A stretch of 64,000 bases of DNA from Paenibacillus sp. FSL K6-1330 (GTDB lineage: Bacteria > Bacillota > Bacilli > Paenibacillales > Paenibacillaceae), in contig NZ_CP150269.1 of assembly GCF_037976825.1 (NCBI RefSeq), forward strand, positions 3,981,501-4,045,500, read 5' to 3'. Shown here in pieces: positions 1 to 9,257 of this stretch (its first letter is position 1; every line of letters starts with the position of its first letter). The notes beneath the pieces were generated by a model that made no database searches, had not been told where the DNA came from, and worked only from the letters and a program-made list of their open reading frames with translations. The translations under genes and the position numbers were made by a program.

Positions 1-904
1 GCGTCCCGACGACCGTCAAGATAGCCAAAAACATGGTAAAGCCCATGAGGAGCGGATAATCCCGCACCGTGAAAGATTGCATGTACAACTGGCCGATGCC
101 CGGCCAATTGAATATCTTCTCAATGATGATGGAGCCGCCGAACAGGCCCGGCAATTCGAAGCCAATCAACGTAATCGCGGGCAGCATCGCGTTTTTCAAT
201 GCGTGGCGGAACAGCACCGTTCTTTCCTTCAACCCTTTTGCACGGGCGGTGCGGACATAATCCTGCCGGATCACCTCCAGCATGTTGCTCCGGAAATAAC
301 GGGTGAGCGACCCGACGCCAAGCAAAATCATGACGGCTGCCGGAAGCAGCATATGGTGCAGCACCTCGACGACGTAGTCCCAGCCCTCGGCCCGGCTCCC
401 TGTCGTGATCATTCCACCCGGCGGGAGAATTTTTAAATCGACGGCGAATACTTTGATCAGGAATAACCCGATGAAGAACGAAGGAATCGACATCGCGGCG
501 AAGATGCCGATCATCACCAGGGTATCCAGCAGCGAGTATTGCTTATAGGCCGTAAGAACACCCACGACGACCGCAATGAACCAGGTGAAGAACGTCGAAA
601 CCACCGCCAGCAGAAAGGAGTTCCATATGTAATCCTGAAACAGGTCCAGGACGGGGCGCTGCTGGGCCAAAGAATAACCGAAATCGCCTTTGAAAATGTT
701 GGCCATCCAGTTCACGTATCGTTCAATGACAGGCTTGTTCAACCCGTGAATTTCCCTTAGTTCCGCCTTGCGCTCCTCGCTCAAACTCAAGTTGTTGTCT
801 ACATAGTCGCCTGGCGTTAAGGAATACAAGATAAAGATTAACAAGGACGCGCCAATTAATATCAAGAGCATGTACAAGCATCTTCGGAGCAAATAGGTTC
901 TCAT
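1..904 (-). CDS. Oligopeptide/dipeptide ABC transporter permease, DppB/OppB type (3' end beyond window)
   Basis: Membrane permease of a peptide-type ABC importer. The reading frame runs leftward from an ATG at 904 and is still open at base 1, so the C-terminus is missing. The start MRTYLLRRCLYMLLIL is typical of DppB/OppB N-termini, followed by a first membrane segment, the LTPGD region, the GDFGYSL motif and later the EAA-type loop with RTARAKGLKERTVLFRHALKNA. GAAGGAGAG lies just upstream of the ATG. It follows the family 5 binding lipoprotein (stop at 1004) by about 100 bases on the same strand, so the two probably form one transcript, with the second permease and ATPases left of the window. 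The substrate cannot be told from sequence; peptides, nickel or oligosaccharides are all handled by this family. Confidence 0.93.
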   Translation of the reverse strand, partial: MRTYLLRRCLYMLLILIGASLLIFILYSLTPGDYVDNNLSLSEERKAELREIHGLNKPVIERYVNWMANIFKGDFGYSLAQQRPVLDLFQDYIWNSFLLAVVSTFFTWFIAVVVGVLTAYKQYSLLDTLVMIGIFAAMSIPSFFIGLFLIKVFAVDLKILPPGGMITTGSRAEGWDYVVEVLHHMLLPAAVMILLGVGSLTRYFRSNMLEVIRQDYVRTARAKGLKERTVLFRHALKNAMLPAITLIGFELPGLFGGSIIIEKIFNWPGIGQLYMQSFTVRDYPLLMGFTMFLAILTVVGT

Positions 905-1003
905 GTTCTCTCCTTCATCAGTCATCTCCTTGCCTGATGGATTCAGGCAGGAGATGTCTTCTTTGATAGAGCTGTCTAATCTTCCCTCCAGCTGCCAGCT
1001 CGC

Positions 1004-2752
1004 TTATTGCAGATTCCAACCCGGCAAGCTGTATGCGATACCCGCGAGCGGGTTCAACTCAAAACCGTCGATGCGTCCGTTGATTGCGATGACTGATTTC
1101 GTATAGTTGGTAAACATGATCGGCAATTCGTCATTCAATATTTTGAACATTTCGTGGTAAATCGCTTTACGCTTTTCGACGTCGCCAGTCGCAAGACCCT
1201 GGGCGTAAAGCTCTTCGATGCGTGGATTGTCGTAGCCCTTCGTTTCTCCTTTGATGAACCGCTCCACCCCTTGCGAAGGATCACTGATAATCGTCGTGGA
1301 GAACGAAGCCATGTCATAATCGCCGTTATTGACCTTGGATACAAGCGTGTTGAAATCCGGGAATTGCTCAGGCACGAAATCAACTCCGATTTCTTGATAG
1401 TTCTCTTTGGCGACGGCAATGAAAATATCGGTATTCGGGCTCTTCGATCCCAAATAGTTGATACGGAGCTTGACCCCGTCCTTCTCCCGAATGCCGTCTG
1501 CGCCGACCGTCCAGCCCGCTTCGTCCAGCAATTGTTTTGCTCTTTCCGGATCATACGGATACGGGTTGATGCCTTCCTCGGTATAAGACCACAGAATCGG
1601 AGATGATGGAATGTTGGCGATCGACGCTGCCCCTTGCCTGGAATCCACGTAAATCAGCTGACGATTCAGACCGTAAGTCAAGGCTTGGCGAACCCGCTTG
1701 TCTTTCAATTGATCCCTCTCCAGATTGAATTGATTATAGCCGTAGTTACTGGCCGTGGACGGAATCAAGTTTAAGAAGCCAAGGGATTTCAGTTTCTCGA
1801 TGTTATCTGTCGTAGCTGAAAAGCTACCATAGTCGACTTCCCCGGTTTCGATAAACTGCCAAGTGTCTCCCTCCGTGGTCTTGTAGATGAAGTATTCGGT
1901 CTTCGGTTTGCCTAACACATAGTGTTCATTGGCGACAAAACGCACTTCTTGGCCTGGAATGAACTTCTCCAGCTTGTAAGGTCCGTTCGTGATCGGATTG
2001 GCGTGCAGGTTCTTAATATAATCCAGGTTGCCGAACTGATAATCCTTTCCATAGTACACTTTGGACAATATCGGTCCACCAAGCACTGTCAACGCCGTTG
2101 CGTTGGTCTCTTCCAGCGTCACGGAAATGGTTCGCTCATCGATAATTTGAATGCCTTCAATGGAATCCGCCTTACCGTCCTTGTAGGCTTGACCACCTTT
2201 GATCTTCGTCTCCACCACGCTGTTGAGGCCGTCATAAGACGGGTCATGAAGCAAGGTCCATGTAAATTCCACATCCTCGGTTGTCATGGGGGAACCATCG
2301 CTGTACTTCAGTCCTTCGCGAAGATAATATGTATAAGTCAGCTTATCCTCGGAAATGTCCCATTTCTCCGCGAGACCCGGAACTGGCAAACCGCCGGTGT
2401 CGACGCGGACAAGCGGTGTGTACAGGACAGAGTTTACGTTCCCGTCATAGCCCACTTGGGTGAAGTATGGTGTGAAGGCCCCGCTCGGATTCACCAGCGT
2501 CACGATAATCGCATCATTGCGCTGCTTCGCCCTGTCCGGGAGCTTGTTTAGATCGGTTGCGGTCAAGGGTTCTTCGAGTAAATGGCCCTCCGTCCCCTGC
2601 TCAGCCGGCTCACTGGAGGCAGTCGCTGGGGGAGTTGACGGCGGCGATGCCTCCGGCTCGTTGTTGGTAGATGCGGATGAGCAAGCAGACAGTATTAGGA
2701 ATAGCGTCAATAACCCTAACCATAACAAACCGTAATATCGTTGTTTTCTCAT
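1004..2752 (-). CDS. Extracellular solute-binding lipoprotein, family 5 (oligopeptide type)
   Basis: Substrate-binding lipoprotein that delivers ligand to the downstream DppB-like permease. The N-terminus is a lipoprotein signal with lipobox LSAC (lipidated Cys24), then a Ser/Pro/Glu-rich linker and an SBP_bac_5 domain, including PLVRVDTGGLPVPGLAEKWD, the YYLREGLKYSDGSP block and a VRQALTYGLNRQ segment typical of the family. The start is placed at the ATG at 2752, because AAAGGTGG sits five bases upstream; the in-frame GTG at 2761 lies inside that ribosome site. Length (582 aa) is usual. The acidic linker after the Cys is long. Ligand is unknown. Confidence 0.93.
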   Translation of the reverse strand: MRKQRYYGLLWLGLLTLFLILSACSSASTNNEPEASPPSTPPATASSEPAEQGTEGHLLEEPLTATDLNKLPDRAKQRNDAIIVTLVNPSGAFTPYFTQVGYDGNVNSVLYTPLVRVDTGGLPVPGLAEKWDISEDKLTYTYYLREGLKYSDGSPMTTEDVEFTWTLLHDPSYDGLNSVVETKIKGGQAYKDGKADSIEGIQIIDERTISVTLEETNATALTVLGGPILSKVYYGKDYQFGNLDYIKNLHANPITNGPYKLEKFIPGQEVRFVANEHYVLGKPKTEYFIYKTTEGDTWQFIETGEVDYGSFSATTDNIEKLKSLGFLNLIPSTASNYGYNQFNLERDQLKDKRVRQALTYGLNRQLIYVDSRQGAASIANIPSSPILWSYTEEGINPYPYDPERAKQLLDEAGWTVGADGIREKDGVKLRINYLGSKSPNTDIFIAVAKENYQEIGVDFVPEQFPDFNTLVSKVNNGDYDMASFSTTIISDPSQGVERFIKGETKGYDNPRIEELYAQGLATGDVEKRKAIYHEMFKILNDELPIMFTNYTKSVIAINGRIDGFELNPLAGIAYSLPGWNLQ

Positions 2753-2942
2753 AGAAACCACCTTTGTCTTTTTTAAAACCTAGCTTCCAAGTAAAATTAT
2801 AATTCAAATAGGATAAGTAGGATTTATAGCCAAACTGATGCATCAGTAAGATCATTTTAGCCAGCGTTATTGATTCTGTAAATAGCTAACTTCCGCGTGT
2901 TTCTGCCTAAACAGAAACATTCTGACGACTTTTGAACACTAC

Positions 2943-2969
2943 AATGCCGGCCTTAGATTGGCCGGCATT
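2943..2969. terminator. Perfect 10-bp stem hairpin, possible terminator
   Basis: AATGCCGGCC and its exact complement flank a 7-base loop. The sequence after the stem (TTGTCC) is only weakly T-rich, so termination is plausible but not certain. Confidence 0.5.
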
Positions 2970-3349
2970 TGTCCAAATGCTGAATATCATATCTTCTTCG
3001 GTTCTTCAACGCTTACGATGGATTTCGTCAATCCATTCATGTTCTTTCATCCTAGTTTTCGAATGGAACGACATGCTTCGTGATAGGAAGAAATCGAATG
3101 TGCACGCTCCGTTCAATCCCTAAGTTCAGAATCCGTTTTTGCACCGATGGTCTCTTGGGCACCTAGACATTCCGCTAATCCGAATTAAGATGCTATTTGT
3201 CCAAATGTTGAGTCTTCCATATCAGTCAAATTTAGTATTTCACATACGGTTCGAGCATTTAATTTTTTTAAAAAAAATCTTTTACGTGGCTTTTGCACGT
3301 CGTTTTGCATCCTAATTGCACTTAAATACGGATTAAAGTCTGTTGAAGA

Positions 3350-3416
3350 TATGCTTAAATACAAAAAAAGCCACATTTCATGTGACTTTCAAGATACCAT
3401 GCTCTTATCGTCCGAT
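3350..3416 (-). repeat. Repeat copy A with A-tract hairpin (related to 61011-61076)
   Basis: On the minus strand: TCGGACGATAAGAGCATG, a short spacer, then AGTCACAT-GAA-ATGTGGCT followed by a T run and a TTTAAG-type end. The same arrangement with scattered substitutions is found at 61011-61076. A hairpin-only relative lies at 46529-46544. Confidence 0.55.
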
Positions 3417-3520
3417 AGGAATGTGAACACTTTTGTATCATTAGACATTAACGCTATCGGAGGACTAGAAACATCTATCAAAAGTTGAATAACCAATTCA
3501 CGAGGCATCAGGCCGCTCGC

Positions 3521-4015
3521 CTACTCCTGCTCTTTGTTAGCCCAATGGGAGGATACGCTTTGCAGAAATCGCAGAATAACGTGTAATTCCGCTTCCTTAA
3601 ACGGCTCAAGCAGCTGCATAAACCTCTCCTCCTCCAGCTTGTGAAGTTGTTGATGAAGCTCAAAAACCCGTCTGCCCTTCTCCGTTAAACTGAAGTAGAC
3701 TTCCTTCTTATTATCATTCAGTTGCCTTCGATGGATATAGCCTTCCTCCAACAGCTTCGCGCTGATCTTCGTAATGCCGGCCTTGGACAAGTTCATCTTC
3801 ACTGCAAGCGCCGTATTGTTGATCGGCTCGTTGTTGCCGATGCAGTCGATCACGTGCACGCTAGTCAAATGACGCGGGATCGACTCCAATTGCTGCTCTT
3901 GTGCATAACGAAAAATCTTGTCCTGCTCCGATTCGATCCTTTGCTCGCTCAGATGCACAAAATGAACAACCTGATCCTGGACCAGCCATTTGATCGTCTC
4001 CAATGAATTCATCAT
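3521..4015 (-). CDS. MarR family transcriptional regulator
   Basis: Winged-helix regulator of about 164 residues. The DNA-binding core reads NNTALAVKMNLSKAGITKIS for the recognition region and the wing contains RRQLNDNKKEVYFSLTEKG, as in MarR proteins; flanking helices would form the dimer interface. The ATG at 4015 is chosen because GGAAGGT is five bases upstream. It lies about 115 bases downstream of the MFS exporter gene on the same strand, the usual arrangement for a MarR repressor of its neighbouring efflux pump. It is the best local candidate to bind the GTTTACTAGTTAAC palindromes at 5632 and 10125, although that pairing is inferred. Confidence 0.9.
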   Translation of the reverse strand: MMNSLETIKWLVQDQVVHFVHLSEQRIESEQDKIFRYAQEQQLESIPRHLTSVHVIDCIGNNEPINNTALAVKMNLSKAGITKISAKLLEEGYIHRRQLNDNKKEVYFSLTEKGRRVFELHQQLHKLEEERFMQLLEPFKEAELHVILRFLQSVSSHWANKEQE

Positions 4016-4131
4016 CTCGCACCTTCCGTAACACAAATTATAGTTTACCGAGAAACAATCGTATCATGTTCCGATACCAGGGAGCAACGTTCCTCTACCA
4101 AAGATACGAGATGGTTAACGCAGGGATTCCT

Positions 4132-5601
4132 TCAGGCTCTGTCGATTCCCCGTTCCTTCTGCCGCGCTTTGCAAATTGCAAAAACAAATGGTAGTGCCAG
4201 CACGACAATAAGCGTTGATAAAATGTTCAAATCGTTGATGCCCATCGTTGTGGACAGGTGGGCCAAGTTCGGTCCGACTTCCCCATCGGTCAGCCTTGCG
4301 GCGTGGTCAGCCGTACGTGAAGATAGCAGCGTGGTGAATAGAGCCACACCGAACGATACGAATACATTCCGCAGCCAGTTCTGAATGGAGGAGGCGTGTC
4401 CGATATATTCGCGGGAAATCTCCTCCATCCCGGCCGTCGTCGCCGGCATCAGCACCAGGGCGAGACCTAGACTGCGGACCGTCATCCACAAGAGCGTATA
4501 TGCAGATGAGCTGTCGATTTTCAGCCACGCTAGCGGCAAATTTCCTGCGGCCATCAACAGTACGCCAACAAGCAGTAGCGGCATGGGGCCAACCACTTTG
4601 TACAGCCGACCGACAACCAAGGACATAATCGCCATGGCACATGTAGCTGGTAACAGAATCATCCCCGAATCAAGTGGCGAATGTCCCTGAACATTTTGCA
4701 AGAAAACGGGAACGAGGAGCATGCCCGAAAAAAAGTTGATCATCACGATACACAGCAATATCACCGTCGACGTGAATCGCCGATTCAGAAATACTTTGAG
4801 CTGTAGAAGCGGCGTGTCGATTGACATCTCGCGCCAAAGAAACAGTGCTAGCGCCAATAGCCCGCCTCCCAGACAAAGCAGCGTACGGGCCGAGCCCCAT
4901 CCCCAACCGGAGCCTTGCGACAACGTGATCAACAGCAGCGAACTTGCGGCGATGACCGTCAGAAGCCCCCATACATCGAAACCCTTCGGTACTTTCAGAC
5001 GATAGTAAGGAATGAAGAAAACGGCAACAACGATCGCAAGCACGCCTAGCGGCACATTGGTCCAGAAGAGCCACTTCCAGGAGCCGTGCTGGATAAGCCA
5101 ACCTGCGTAAGTCGGTCCAATGGCTGGCGCCACGATCGAAGCTGCGATCCAGATGCTCATGGTGACAGACTGCTGGTGCCTGGGGATGATTTGAAATATC
5201 ATGGTCATCGACGCCGGCACTATAATACCGCAGAACGCGCCCTGAACAATGCGGAAGGCGATCAGCATCGACGCGTTCCAAGACAAGGCGCACAGTACGG
5301 AAGCAATCGTCATGCCAAGCAAGGCGAAAATATACAATCGCTTATAACTGAAGCGTTGGCCGAAATAGCCAGCTGTAGGCGCGAAGGTCCCGAGCGCCAA
5401 CATGAAGCCTGTCAGTGTCCATTGCACAACACTTAAGTCGGTTGCAAATTCTTTTTGCAAGACCGGCAAAGCTATATTAATCGTATTGCTATTCAACAGC
5501 GAAAGGAAGTTTCCCATGAAAATCGCTACAATTAATGGTATAAGCTTTAGGGGCTTCTGAGTTTGTTGCTCTTGCATGTTCATTACATTCGTTTTTTTCA
5601 T
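4132..5601 (-). CDS. MFS drug exporter, DHA2 (EmrB/QacA) family
   Basis: Proton-driven multidrug exporter of 489 residues with about 14 hydrophobic segments, the size expected for the DHA2 family. Diagnostic motifs are LNSNTINIALPVLQKEF in TM1, VQWTLTGFMLALG in TM2 and the antiporter motif C-like AIGPTYAGWL in TM5. The protein begins with a short hydrophilic tail (MKKTNVMNMQEQQTQ); the second or third Met could also be the start. Upstream, a MarR-type palindrome covers 5632-5645 and a MarR gene follows downstream, so drug- or stress-induced derepression is likely. The substrate is unknown. Confidence 0.92.
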   Translation of the reverse strand: MKKTNVMNMQEQQTQKPLKLIPLIVAIFMGNFLSLLNSNTINIALPVLQKEFATDLSVVQWTLTGFMLALGTFAPTAGYFGQRFSYKRLYIFALLGMTIASVLCALSWNASMLIAFRIVQGAFCGIIVPASMTMIFQIIPRHQQSVTMSIWIAASIVAPAIGPTYAGWLIQHGSWKWLFWTNVPLGVLAIVVAVFFIPYYRLKVPKGFDVWGLLTVIAASSLLLITLSQGSGWGWGSARTLLCLGGGLLALALFLWREMSIDTPLLQLKVFLNRRFTSTVILLCIVMINFFSGMLLVPVFLQNVQGHSPLDSGMILLPATCAMAIMSLVVGRLYKVVGPMPLLLVGVLLMAAGNLPLAWLKIDSSSAYTLLWMTVRSLGLALVLMPATTAGMEEISREYIGHASSIQNWLRNVFVSFGVALFTTLLSSRTADHAARLTDGEVGPNLAHLSTTMGINDLNILSTLIVVLALPFVFAICKARQKERGIDRA

Positions 5602-5631
5602 ATCAGGTTCTACCGCCCCTCCACTTACATT

Positions 5632-5645
5632 GTTTACTAGTTAAC
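5632..5645. promoter_or_regulatory. MarR-type operator palindrome before the MFS exporter
   Basis: GTTTACTAGTTAAC is an inverted repeat around ACTAGT with one mismatched pair. The identical 14-mer, inside a 15-base identity (TGTTTACTAGTTAAC), occurs at 10125-10138 before sufC. Both lie within 60 bases of the start of a leftward gene. Binding by the local MarR protein is inferred. Confidence 0.65.
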
Positions 5646-5697
5646 TAAAATAATAGATCCACACGCATCATCGACAGTTTCAATCCAATTCTTGCCC

Positions 5698-6447
5698 TTA
5701 TTCCATAATCTTATCTGGCTCGGCAACCTGCTTGATCTTACTCTCGAGATGCTTCTCGCTTCCTAGGTAATATCTCTGAACCGGATGTAGTCGGTCATCA
5801 AGATTATATACAAGCGGAATACCCGTTGGGATGTTCAAATCAATAATCTCTTTTGAGCTGAGATTTTCCAGAAACATGATTAATGCCCGTAGACTATTGC
5901 CGTGTGCAGCGATAATGACATTTTTACCCGCTTTAATCTGCGGTGCAATTTCCTTATCCCAATAATCCCTAACCCGAACAACCGTTTCCTTGAGGCTTTC
6001 CGTTAACGGGATAAGCTCGTCATCCATGTCGCGATATTTAATATCGTATCTTGGATAACGGGCATCGTCCTTTGTCAAAGCAGGGGGCAGCACATCATAG
6101 CTTCTGCGCCATAATTGAACCTGCGCTTCTCCATATTTCTCAGCGGTTGTTGTTTTGCTTAAACCTTGAAGCGCACCATAATGGCGCTCATTAAGCTGCC
6201 ATGTTTTATATACAGGGATCCACAGCAAATCCATTTCTTCCAGCACATAATCTAGTGTTTTAATCGCTCGCTTTAAATATGAGGTATAGGCTACATCAAA
6301 TACCAACTGTTCTTCCTTAAGTAATTTGCCGGCATGTAAAGCCTCCTGGATGCCTTTATCCGACAAGTTTACATCCATCCAGCCTGTAAATAAATTCGCT
6401 TTGTTCCACAGACTTTCTCCATGTCTAATCAAAACCAATTTATGCAT
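5698..6447 (-). CDS. gpmA: 2,3-bisphosphoglycerate-dependent phosphoglycerate mutase
   Basis: Cytosolic glycolytic enzyme interconverting 3- and 2-phosphoglycerate through a phosphohistidine. The catalytic N-terminal motif [10 protein letters not shown] is present (His about residue 8), as are [11 protein letters not shown] and the second histidine motif [10 protein letters not shown]; length (249 aa) matches the family. GGATGGGAGAG precedes the ATG. It follows sufB by 63 bases on the same strand, making it the likely fourth gene of the iron-responsive suf transcript. Placing a metal-free mutase behind a Fur box is unusual. Many firmicutes use the manganese-dependent iPGM, so a back-up role under metal stress is possible but is inference. 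Confidence 0.93.
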   Translation of the reverse strand: MHKLVLIRHGESLWNKANLFTGWMDVNLSDKGIQEALHAGKLLKEEQLVFDVAYTSYLKRAIKTLDYVLEEMDLLWIPVYKTWQLNERHYGALQGLSKTTTAEKYGEAQVQLWRRSYDVLPPALTKDDARYPRYDIKYRDMDDELIPLTESLKETVVRVRDYWDKEIAPQIKAGKNVIIAAHGNSLRALIMFLENLSSKEIIDLNIPTGIPLVYNLDDRLHPVQRYYLGSEKHLESKIKQVAEPDKIME

Positions 6448-6510
6448 CTCTCTCCCATCCTTTCTGATGAACTCAGTTGCAACCTCAAAATTCTGGACAG
6501 ATGATAGGAC

Positions 6511-7908
6511 TTACCCTATGCTGCCTTCCATCTCCAGCTTGATGAGCCTGTTCATTTCAACCGCATATTCCATTGGCAGTTCTTTCGTAAACGGCTCGAT
6601 GAAGCCCATCACAATCATCTGGGTCGCTTCGTCTTCAGACAGGCCTCGACTCATCAAGTAAAAGAGCTGGTCCTCGGATACCTTGGAAACGGTCGCCTCG
6701 TGCTCAAGCGTGACATTGTCGTTCTTGATCTCGTTATAAGGGATCGTATCCGACGTGGACTCATTATCAAGAATGAGCGTGTCGCATTTGATGTTCGATT
6801 TGGCTCCTGAAGCTTTGCGTCCAAAGGAAGCCAGACCGCGATACGTGACTTTACCACCATGCTTGCTGATCGATTTTGATATGATAGTCGAGGTCGTATC
6901 CGGAGCCAGGTGAATCATTTTGGCCCCGGCATCTTGATGCTGTCCTTTGCCAGCGACTGCAATCGAAAGTACCGAACCCCTGGCTCCGCGGCCTTTTAAC
7001 AATACGGAAGGGTATTTCATGGTCAGTTTCGAACCAATATTGCCGTCCACCCATTCCATTGTTGCATTTTCTTCGGCTACCGCCCGCTTTGTCACCATGT
7101 TGTAAATATTTGGCGCCCAATTCTGAATGGTTGTATATCGCGCACGGGAATTTCGCTTACAGATGATTTCCACAACGGCACTATGTAGCGAATTCGTGCT
7201 GTAAATCGGTGCCGTGCAGCCTTCTACATAATGCACAAAGCTGTCCTCTTCCGTAATGATGAGCGTCCTTTCGAATTGTCCCATGTTCTCCGAATTGATG
7301 CGGAAGTAAGCTTGCAATGGGACTTCGCATTTTATCCCTTTTGGAACATAAACAAAGCTTCCTCCGGACCATACCGCGCTGTTAAGTGCGGCAAATTTGT
7401 TATCGCTCGGCGGAATAATGGTGCCAAAATACTGGCGCAGCAGATCCGGGTGCTCGCGCAGCGCCGTATCCGTGTCTGTGAAGATGACCCCTTGCTCCTC
7501 TAACTCTTTCTGGATGCTGTGATACACGACTTCGGATTCATATTGGGCGGACACGCCGGCAAGAAACTTCTGTTCCGCTTCCGGTATGCCAAGCTTGTCA
7601 AAGGTTTGCTTAATCTCAATCGGCACTTCCTCCCAGGTCTTCCCCTGCTTCTCGGAAGGCTTGACATAATATTGAATATCATTGAAGTCCAGTGCTCGCA
7701 GATCGCCGCCCCATGCAGGCATCGGCATACTTTGGAACAATTCCAGCGATTTCAGACGAAAGTCGAGCATCCAGCCCGGTTCTCCCTTCATCTCCGATAT
7801 GGTAGCAACAATCTCACGCGTCAGTCCCTTCCCGGATTGGAACACCGCTTGATGCGCATCTTTGAAACCATACTGATATTCTCCCAGCTCCATCAATTCC
7901 TTGGCCAT
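6511..7908 (-). CDS. sufB: Fe-S cluster assembly scaffold SufB
   Basis: Scaffold subunit of the SufBCD complex, which builds Fe-S clusters in the cytosol from persulfide sulfur and iron. The 465-residue protein carries the usual SufB features: [12 protein letters not shown] near the N-terminus, [30 protein letters not shown], and the C-terminal [14 protein letters not shown] with the conserved cluster-site Cys. A perfect AAGGAGG lies eight bases before the ATG and only 15 bases separate it from the sufD stop. The order sufC-sufD-sufB matches the firmicute operon, but sufS and sufU, which normally sit between D and B, are absent. Confidence 0.96.
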   Translation of the reverse strand: MAKELMELGEYQYGFKDAHQAVFQSGKGLTREIVATISEMKGEPGWMLDFRLKSLELFQSMPMPAWGGDLRALDFNDIQYYVKPSEKQGKTWEEVPIEIKQTFDKLGIPEAEQKFLAGVSAQYESEVVYHSIQKELEEQGVIFTDTDTALREHPDLLRQYFGTIIPPSDNKFAALNSAVWSGGSFVYVPKGIKCEVPLQAYFRINSENMGQFERTLIITEEDSFVHYVEGCTAPIYSTNSLHSAVVEIICKRNSRARYTTIQNWAPNIYNMVTKRAVAEENATMEWVDGNIGSKLTMKYPSVLLKGRGARGSVLSIAVAGKGQHQDAGAKMIHLAPDTTSTIISKSISKHGGKVTYRGLASFGRKASGAKSNIKCDTLILDNESTSDTIPYNEIKNDNVTLEHEATVSKVSEDQLFYLMSRGLSEDEATQMIVMGFIEPFTKELPMEYAVEMNRLIKLEMEGSIG

Positions 7909-7923
7909 TTGTTGTCATCCTCC

Positions 7924-9240
7924 TTATTCAGATATGCTTGCTTCATCTAGTTCCTTGATTTGCCCCAGCTTATGTTCCACGAGTGCTTGCATCTGAGTGG
8001 CTACACCTTCCAGCGGTACTTCGGCCACGACGGGAGCGAGGAAACCATACACGATTAGCCGCTCGGCCTCTACGCGGCTAATGCCTCTGGACATCATATA
8101 ATACAGCTGTTCCGGATTGACTTGTCCGACGCTGGCGGCGTGTCCGGCTTTCACATCGTCTTCATCAATCAACAGGATCGGATTGGCGTCGCCGCGCGCG
8201 TCGGGATGCAGCATCAATATTTTTTCCGTCTGCTGTCCGTTCGCCCCGCTTGCTCCCTTCTCAATTTTGGTGATCCCGTTCAATATTGCGGTTGACTGCT
8301 CTCTCATCACTGCTCTGATTACCATATCGCTTGGCGAATTTTTGCCAAAATGGACCGTCCGGGCTGTGATATTCATAGTCTGATTGCCGGATCCTACCAA
8401 GATTGATTTTATATCCGAACGTGCCCCTTCGCCTTTGAGTATGGATGCCGTATCGCTCATCGACTTGCCCCAATTCATTTCGCCATTCAACCAATTCACA
8501 CTTCCGTCTTGTTCAACGATTGCGCGCCGATAGGTCAGGTCGATCACGTCTCTTTCCAGTTGGTGCAATGACACGACATTGACTGCTGCACCTTCGCCAA
8601 CGAATACTTCCATAATGGCTTGATTCACTGCCACACTCTTATCTAATGAGGACATGGTATTCTCCACAAGCGTTACGGAACTACGCTTCTCGGCTACCAC
8701 CAAAACATGCGGCATAAAGAGCGTATCGGATTCGTCTACAAAAAATAGCGTCTGCAGCGGGGTCTCTACATGAACCCCCTGAGGAATGTAAATAAAGGCT
8801 CCGCCGCTCCAGTGCGCGGCATGCTGCGCAGTAAGCAGATTCTCTTCAGTCTGCACGGCTTGCATGAAATGAGGCTTTACAAGTTCCGGATACTGCCTTG
8901 CTGCTGTTTCCAGATCGGTCAGAATAATTCCCTGCTTCTGAAGTTCTTTTGACAAGCACTTTATTAATGGGCCCGAATTCCGCTGTACCAACATATTGTC
9001 CGTGTACACCCATTTCCTGATGGATTCCGGCAATTCATCGAAAGATCTCATCTGCTCTGGCTTACGGCAAATCCCTTGCTGCTCTAATGGCCACCGCTGC
9101 AGATTCGTCTTTTCCAGCTTGGGTAGCTGCAGGGTGCTGACGGCATCCAAGCCTCTTTTCCTCAACTTGTCCAGCCAATCCGGTTCTGCTTCAAATTGAA
9201 GCTGTCCTGATAACTGGTTTTCTGCACTGTTCATTGTCAT
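7924..9240 (-). CDS. sufD: Fe-S cluster assembly protein SufD
   Basis: SufB paralogue that partners SufB and SufC. It is 438 residues long, with the right-handed beta-helix core typical of SUF_FeS_assembly proteins: SGGAFIYIPQGVHVETPLQ, ATGAT-like GHAASVGQVNPEQLYYMMSRG near the C-terminus (the family's conserved His is within KAGHAASVG) and RVEAERLIVYGFL. AAAGGGGAGAG precedes the ATG at 9240, and the gene begins 17 bases after the sufC stop. It lies in an operon with sufC and sufB. Nothing in the frame looks broken. Confidence 0.95.
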   Translation of the reverse strand: MTMNSAENQLSGQLQFEAEPDWLDKLRKRGLDAVSTLQLPKLEKTNLQRWPLEQQGICRKPEQMRSFDELPESIRKWVYTDNMLVQRNSGPLIKCLSKELQKQGIILTDLETAARQYPELVKPHFMQAVQTEENLLTAQHAAHWSGGAFIYIPQGVHVETPLQTLFFVDESDTLFMPHVLVVAEKRSSVTLVENTMSSLDKSVAVNQAIMEVFVGEGAAVNVVSLHQLERDVIDLTYRRAIVEQDGSVNWLNGEMNWGKSMSDTASILKGEGARSDIKSILVGSGNQTMNITARTVHFGKNSPSDMVIRAVMREQSTAILNGITKIEKGASGANGQQTEKILMLHPDARGDANPILLIDEDDVKAGHAASVGQVNPEQLYYMMSRGISRVEAERLIVYGFLAPVVAEVPLEGVATQMQALVEHKLGQIKELDEASISE

Positions 9241-9257
9241 GTTACGGCTCTCCCCTT

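Larger units (their letters stand above)
2753..3520. other. Intergenic region without a convincing gene
   Basis: About 770 bases lie between the peptide transporter and the marR gene. They contain a perfect hairpin (2943-2969) and one copy of a repeat with an A-tract hairpin (3350-3416). Short open frames here lack ribosome sites and recognisable protein motifs. No tRNA or riboswitch was recognised. Confidence 0.6.

Noticed and set aside
1922-2551. Rightward 209-codon frame inside the binding-protein gene
   Set aside because: Antisense shadow of a clearly coding gene; no ribosome site and no recognisable motif.
3185-3376. Leftward 63-codon frame upstream of the repeat
   Set aside because: No ribosome site, AT-driven composition and overlap with the repeat hairpin; no family similarity seen.
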